This document shows positions 60,786 to 64,000 of a stretch of 64,000 bases of DNA, piece after piece. The translations under genes were made by a program, and so were the position numbers. The stretch spans positions 49,075-113,074 of the forward strand of contig CAMCWC010000012.1 of assembly GCA_945882415.1 (NCBI GenBank), read 5' to 3'. The DNA comes from Chthonomonas calidirosea. GTDB lineage: Bacteria > Armatimonadota > Fimbriimonadia > Fimbriimonadales > Fimbriimonadaceae. Every line of letters begins with the position of its first letter. Positions within the stretch are counted from its first letter, which is position 1. Under the pieces are notes generated by a model, which did not search any database, had not been told where the DNA came from, and worked only from the letters and a program-made list of their open reading frames with translations.

Positions 60786-61559
60786 ATGATCAGTTGGCTC
60801 AAGGGTGCGAAGCGGGTTCATGACCTCGGCGGCTCGCACCCGATCAGCTCGAACTTGCCTTTTGACGAATGGGATCGAAAAGACACGGTCAACACAGACC
60901 GCTGGATGCGAAAGCTAAAAGAGCCCATCCCGGTTGCCGAGCCGGATCGCCCGTTCTTTGGGTCAAGAATGCATGATTCCTGGCTTGTTGACTCAAAGCG
61001 AGCGGGCTCGGAATATGTTCTAACCCTCAGTTGCTTCTTCGCTTCCATCTTTGCGGAGAATCTTGCAAGCATCATTGGCCTCCGTCCGGAACATCTCTAT
61101 TGGAATTTTTCGGGACCATTTCGGGTCAATCTTTGCTGTCACGGCGTCACTTATCAAAGAACAGCCACCGAAGGAATTGATGGATGGCTTAAACATTTCC
61201 GCATTCCGCCGCACGAGTTTAAGAGTTACAACGACGGAACGTTTCTTTACGATTGGTTCGAGCAGCAAGATGATCGAATCCAGTGGATCGTCGAACTTAA
61301 CCTGGGTCCCTCAGTTTACGTTTTGACCGACTGCAGCGCTGTTTCCGCTACTGACTTACGAGAAATTGACCTCGTAACTGCTTTTGGTCCGAAGGTCCGG
61401 AATGTTTGGAACGACGTTCTGGAGGCTAGCAAGAACGCGGACTTACACTATTTTTTAGTCGGGGAGGCGATTCATAAGTCTATGGCCGCCCATGGTTTAT
61501 CAACACAAGACTTCGACACGACGAATTTTCAACATGCTTTCTACGACCCTAACAGATAA
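60786..61559 (+). CDS. Unknown 257-residue protein (paralogue A)
   Basis: 257 residues, no signal peptide and no membrane segment. It shares high identity with the protein at 61764-62537, including ISWLK.AKRV.DLGG at the start, SRMHDSWLV, the DWFE.QDDRIQWIV block, VYVLTDC, SATDLRE.DL, AFGP.V and the end block QDFDTTNF. I recognise no known family. It is paired with an M55 aminopeptidase gene in both copies, which suggests a functional link, though no function can be named. Confidence 0.75.
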   Translation: MISWLKGAKRVHDLGGSHPISSNLPFDEWDRKDTVNTDRWMRKLKEPIPVAEPDRPFFGSRMHDSWLVDSKRAGSEYVLTLSCFFASIFAENLASIIGLRPEHLYWNFSGPFRVNLCCHGVTYQRTATEGIDGWLKHFRIPPHEFKSYNDGTFLYDWFEQQDDRIQWIVELNLGPSVYVLTDCSAVSATDLREIDLVTAFGPKVRNVWNDVLEASKNADLHYFLVGEAIHKSMAAHGLSTQDFDTTNFQHAFYDPNR

Positions 61560-61572
61560 GTAACCTTTCCCC

Positions 61573-61767
61573 ATGAGCCGCTACATTTCCGTCGACACCG
61601 AGAGCACCACGCGCCTCATGTCGTGCTTGAACCACTCAGGACCAGACGGAATGCTAGGAGATCATAACCGACTGGACAGACTCGCTTCCCCAAACCTTAC
61701 GAAAGCAGACTTTGATATGGCTCACTACAAGTTTGAGCTAATCTCTTCTCACACTAATTACCGATGA
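61573..61767 (+). pseudogene. Decayed remnant of an M55 D-aminopeptidase gene
   Basis: 64 codons. The start SRYISVDTESTTRLMSCLNHSGPDG matches the N terminus of the intact M55 protein (62551) position for position over about 25 residues, and the end (FELISSHTNYR) matches its VELISGHGAGR segment, about 50 residues further on, so the middle and the whole 3' part are deleted. The upstream bases (GTAACC, then CCC before the ATG) also match those before the intact gene. The zinc-binding Asp and Glu of SVDIEG are reduced to SVDTES; catalytic residues are missing. Confidence 0.75.
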
Positions 61768-62537
61768 AAAGCTGGCTAAAAGATGCGAAGCGTGTGAATG
61801 ACCTCGGAGGCATACCGTACCTGAAGTCAAACATTCCATGGGAGGAGGAGCAACGGCGAGAAGCAGTCTACTTGGAGCGCTGGTTAGTCAAACAGAGCAA
61901 GCCAATCCCGGTAAAAACAGAATATGCACCGTTTTTCCGCTCGAGCATGCATGATTCTTGGTTGGTTGGTTCCGAGCGGAAAGATCAAACATACAACCTT
62001 ACTGTGAGTTGCATCTTTGCAACCGTCTTTGCCGAGAATCTGGGCGACATTCTCGGATTACATCCAAAGGGTTTACACTGGCATTTCGCCGGACCGTTCA
62101 GGGTGATTCTTTCCTGTCACGACATCTATTATCAAAGAACGGCCGAGCTTGACCTCAGTGATTGGCTAAAATTCTATCGAATCGAACTCCCCGAGTTTAA
62201 GAATTTTGAACAGGGAACCTTCCTTTTCGATTGGTTTGAGGAGCAAGATGATCGTATTCAGTGGATAGTGAATCTTTGGATTAAAGGGGAAAATGTCTAT
62301 GTTCTGACTGACTGCAAGTCGTTATCCGCAACTGATTTGAGAGAGGTCGATCTGACAAAGGCATTCGGCCCAAACGTCGCGAAAGTATGGGCCGATGTCC
62401 GAAACGCCACCGAGAAGGACTGGCATTACGTCCTGGTTAGGAAAGAAATTCAGAAGTCCATGACCGCCCACGGCTTAACCCCACAAGACTTCGACACGAC
62501 GAACTTTCGATACTCCTTCCGCGAACCAAGGTATTGA
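61764..62537 (+). CDS. Unknown 257-residue protein (paralogue B)
   Basis: 257 residues, the second copy of the family described at 60786-61559, with the same length and no indels at the ends. Conserved blocks include DDRIQWIV, VYVLTDC, SATDLRE, KSM.AHGL and QDFDTTNF. It precedes the intact M55 aminopeptidase gene by 13 nt. Its ATG overlaps the stop of the remnant at 61767 (4 nt). The function is unknown. Confidence 0.75.
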   Translation: MKSWLKDAKRVNDLGGIPYLKSNIPWEEEQRREAVYLERWLVKQSKPIPVKTEYAPFFRSSMHDSWLVGSERKDQTYNLTVSCIFATVFAENLGDILGLHPKGLHWHFAGPFRVILSCHDIYYQRTAELDLSDWLKFYRIELPEFKNFEQGTFLFDWFEEQDDRIQWIVNLWIKGENVYVLTDCKSLSATDLREVDLTKAFGPNVAKVWADVRNATEKDWHYVLVRKEIQKSMTAHGLTPQDFDTTNFRYSFREPRY

Positions 62538-62550
62538 GTAACCTCGCCCA

Positions 62551-63390
62551 ATGCGCGTATACATCTCCGTCGACATCGAAGGCATCACCGGGCTCGTCTC
62601 GTGGTCGCAGTGCAGCCGACCCGATGGCAAGTCATTCGACTACGCCTTCGCTCGACGGATGATGTCGCACGACCTCAACGCCGCCATTCGAGGCGCCCGC
62701 CGCGCCGGGGCGACGGAAATTGTGATCAAAGACTCGCACGGTAACTCGAAGAACCTCCTGATCGAAGACCTTGAGCCCGGGGTCGAGCTGATCAGCGGGC
62801 ACGGCGCGGGCCGAGACGGAATGATGCAAGGCATCAACGCCACGTTCGACGCCGCGCTGCTTGTCGGCTACCACGCCCGCGCGGGCGCCCTCGGCGGAAT
62901 CATGGAGCACACCATCACCGGAGGCATCCATCGTATCATCATCAACGGGCAAGAGATCGGCGAAATCGGCCTAAGCGCCGCCGCCGCTGGACAATATGGC
63001 GTCCCGCTGCTCGCCGTCACCAGCGACCTCGCCGGCTGCCAAGAAGCCAGCAAACTCATCCCCGGCCTCAAAACCGCGATCACCAAAGAAGGCATCGGCC
63101 GCTACATGGGCCAGCTCAAGCACCCCTCCGAAACCGGCCCCCTCATCGAAGAAACGGTCACCCGCGCCCTCGAAGAAAAATCAGCGGCGCCATTTGCGTT
63201 CTCGACGCCCCTTCAACTCAGCATCGAATTCAACCGAGCCGAAGAAGCCGATATGTCAGCGAAGCTGTCGAACGTCGAGCGCCTCGACGGCTACACCGTA
63301 GGCGGCACCTACCCCAACTTCCCCGCCGCTCATCAAGCGATCTGGAACTGCGTGGCAATGTCGTTCGAAGGAATTGGTGCGCAGCATTGA
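62551..63390 (+). CDS. dppA: M55-family D-aminopeptidase (DppA-like)
   Basis: 279 residues. The N-terminal SVDIEGITGLV carries the metal-binding Asp and Glu, KDSHGNSKNL and GVELISGHGAG a further His pair, and LVGYHARAGA the catalytic His region; MEHTITGGIHRI follows. These match the Bacillus DppA family, self-compartmentalising D-aminopeptidases that release D-alanine-containing peptides. It would suit recycling of peptidoglycan peptides. The 257-residue unknown gene is upstream. Confidence 0.95.
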   Translation: MRVYISVDIEGITGLVSWSQCSRPDGKSFDYAFARRMMSHDLNAAIRGARRAGATEIVIKDSHGNSKNLLIEDLEPGVELISGHGAGRDGMMQGINATFDAALLVGYHARAGALGGIMEHTITGGIHRIIINGQEIGEIGLSAAAAGQYGVPLLAVTSDLAGCQEASKLIPGLKTAITKEGIGRYMGQLKHPSETGPLIEETVTRALEEKSAAPFAFSTPLQLSIEFNRAEEADMSAKLSNVERLDGYTVGGTYPNFPAAHQAIWNCVAMSFEGIGAQH

Positions 63391-63391
63391 G

Positions 63392-63775
63392 CTAAAGCCT
63401 GTTGGGTGGGCCGGTCTGATTGAACAACACGGCGTCGCCACCATTCATCAGGGATGCCTCGGCATGGATCCGATCGTAGTTCGCCACTAACCACTTCGTC
63501 ATCTCCCAACTTTCTAAGGAGTTCCAAAACTGACCGAGGAAGATGATTCGCCCTTCGGCATCCTTGATCGTTTTGCTTGACAGCCGTCTCGTGACTTCGT
63601 TCCGATCTGCGGTAACAATGATCCAACCCATCTCGATCGCTTGAGGAATCCAGACATGATCCGCCATTCCTTGCCATCCCAACTTGCGCAGATGCTGAAT
63701 CTCCTTAGGTGCGCCGCACTTCGCGAGCAATTCAACTAAACGCGAAGAAATATTCTCGTCAAAAACCAGCGTCAT
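63392..63775 (-). CDS. PIN-like (DUF5615-type) toxin
   Basis: 127 residues. The start TLVFDENISSRLVELL has the first acidic residue of the PIN-like fold, and IIVTADRNEVTRRL the central Asp and Arg, as in DUF5615 toxins; these are believed to be nucleases. The stop lies 1 nt from the M55 gene (convergent). Its ATG overlaps the antitoxin gene by 4 nt, a normal order for such pairs. Confidence 0.8.
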   Translation of the reverse strand: MTLVFDENISSRLVELLAKCGAPKEIQHLRKLGWQGMADHVWIPQAIEMGWIIVTADRNEVTRRLSSKTIKDAEGRIIFLGQFWNSLESWEMTKWLVANYDRIHAEASLMNGGDAVLFNQTGPPNRL

Positions 63776-64000
63776 GCCACGTTCGAAAAGTGCATCTCAA
63801 ACTCCACCGCGTCTTTCGCTCGACCGTATTGAATTTCAAACCAATCCGCTACCCGCTGCATGTCCTGCTCTTTGATATATAGATTAAAGACAGAACGAGT
63901 TGGAGTACCGGTGTCCTTCAAGATCGGTTCTCCATACTTGAAGTTGGGATCTACGATCACTGCTCCGTTTCCAGCCGCAGGGGTCCAAGCAATTGCCCAC
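63772..64000 (-). CDS. DUF433-type antitoxin (5' end outside window)
   Basis: C-terminal 75 residues of a protein entering from the right edge. VIVDPNFKYGEPILKDTGTPT and the following helix match the DUF433 pattern; the residues before this (WAIAWTPAAGNGA) are in the same frame and look like protein, so the gene probably starts beyond the window, as in longer DUF433 antitoxins. GTG 63960 is the alternative start (62 residues). It partners the toxin at 63392. Confidence 0.7.
   Translation of the reverse strand, partial: WAIAWTPAAGNGAVIVDPNFKYGEPILKDTGTPTRSVFNLYIKEQDMQRVADWFEIQYGRAKDAVEFEMHFSNVA

Noticed and set aside
59951..60802. 283-codon minus-strand frame opposite the isomerase gene
   Set aside because: Val/Gly/Asp-rich shadow of a clear TIM-barrel gene.

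Overview
The window is about 64 kb of ordinary bacterial chromosome with moderate to high G+C. It is dense in genes, and many neighbours overlap or are only a few bases apart. The best guess for the host is an Armatimonadota-like bacterium (Fimbriimonadia type), with an outer membrane. Support comes from a secreted porin with one N-terminal S-layer-homology domain, a coiled coil and a beta-barrel (49571-51511), a Wza/Wzx/Wzz-type export cluster, a tricorn-type protease, and many start codons 4-12 nt behind a TAnnnT box with no Shine-Dalgarno. This assignment is inference. I see no rRNA, tRNA, insertion sequence, prophage or CRISPR array.

Layout. 1-13.6 kb: a sensor kinase running off the left edge, a LON-domain protein, RmlA, an SPFH protein with unusual tandem repeats, ThuA and SIMPL proteins, HisI, an ArnT-like glycosyltransferase, a PhyH dioxygenase, an orphan DUF433 antitoxin, a GH172/DUF2961 protein, and a SulP transporter / beta-carbonic anhydrase operon with its own promoter and terminator. 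13.6-21 kb: a peptide and wall degradation block (tricorn protease, a stalk-domain-like protein, an N-acetylmuramoyl-L-alanine amidase, an M14 carboxypeptidase). 21-37.1 kb: an exopolysaccharide locus with a deacetylase-glycosidase fusion lipoprotein, an esterase, a phosphoglycosyltransferase with altered active-site residues, a Wza-like protein with eight SLBB units, two Wzz-like proteins, a glycosyltransferase, a PQQ-type propeller, a Wzx flippase, an O-antigen ligase/polymerase and a GalE-like epimerase. 37.1-43.1 kb: TatD, an ECF sigma factor, a degenerate receiver protein, a Xer recombinase, and the fatty-acid operon fabD-fabG-acpP-fabF.

43.3-54.4 kb: an MFS transporter overlapping a short RNase HIII, a DUF5107/TPR protein, three small proteins, DAHP synthase, the SLH porin, SerS and a GNAT protein whose reading frame extends upstream without a normal start codon. 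54.4-60 kb: three tandem paralogues of about 595 residues. Each has a signal peptide, a conserved N-terminal domain, several membrane segments and a C-terminal domain that looks like an M48 peptidase whose HExxH motif has been replaced. This is the strongest candidate here for an undescribed system. 60-64 kb: a TIM-barrel isomerase, then a duplicated two-gene module (unknown 257-residue protein + M55 D-aminopeptidase) in which the first aminopeptidase copy has decayed to a 64-codon remnant, and finally a DUF5615/DUF433-type toxin-antitoxin pair cut by the right edge.

Taken together the window is mostly envelope biology: polysaccharide synthesis and export, peptidoglycan and peptide turnover, outer-membrane porin and fatty-acid supply, with a few core genes (serS, aroF, hisI, rnhC).
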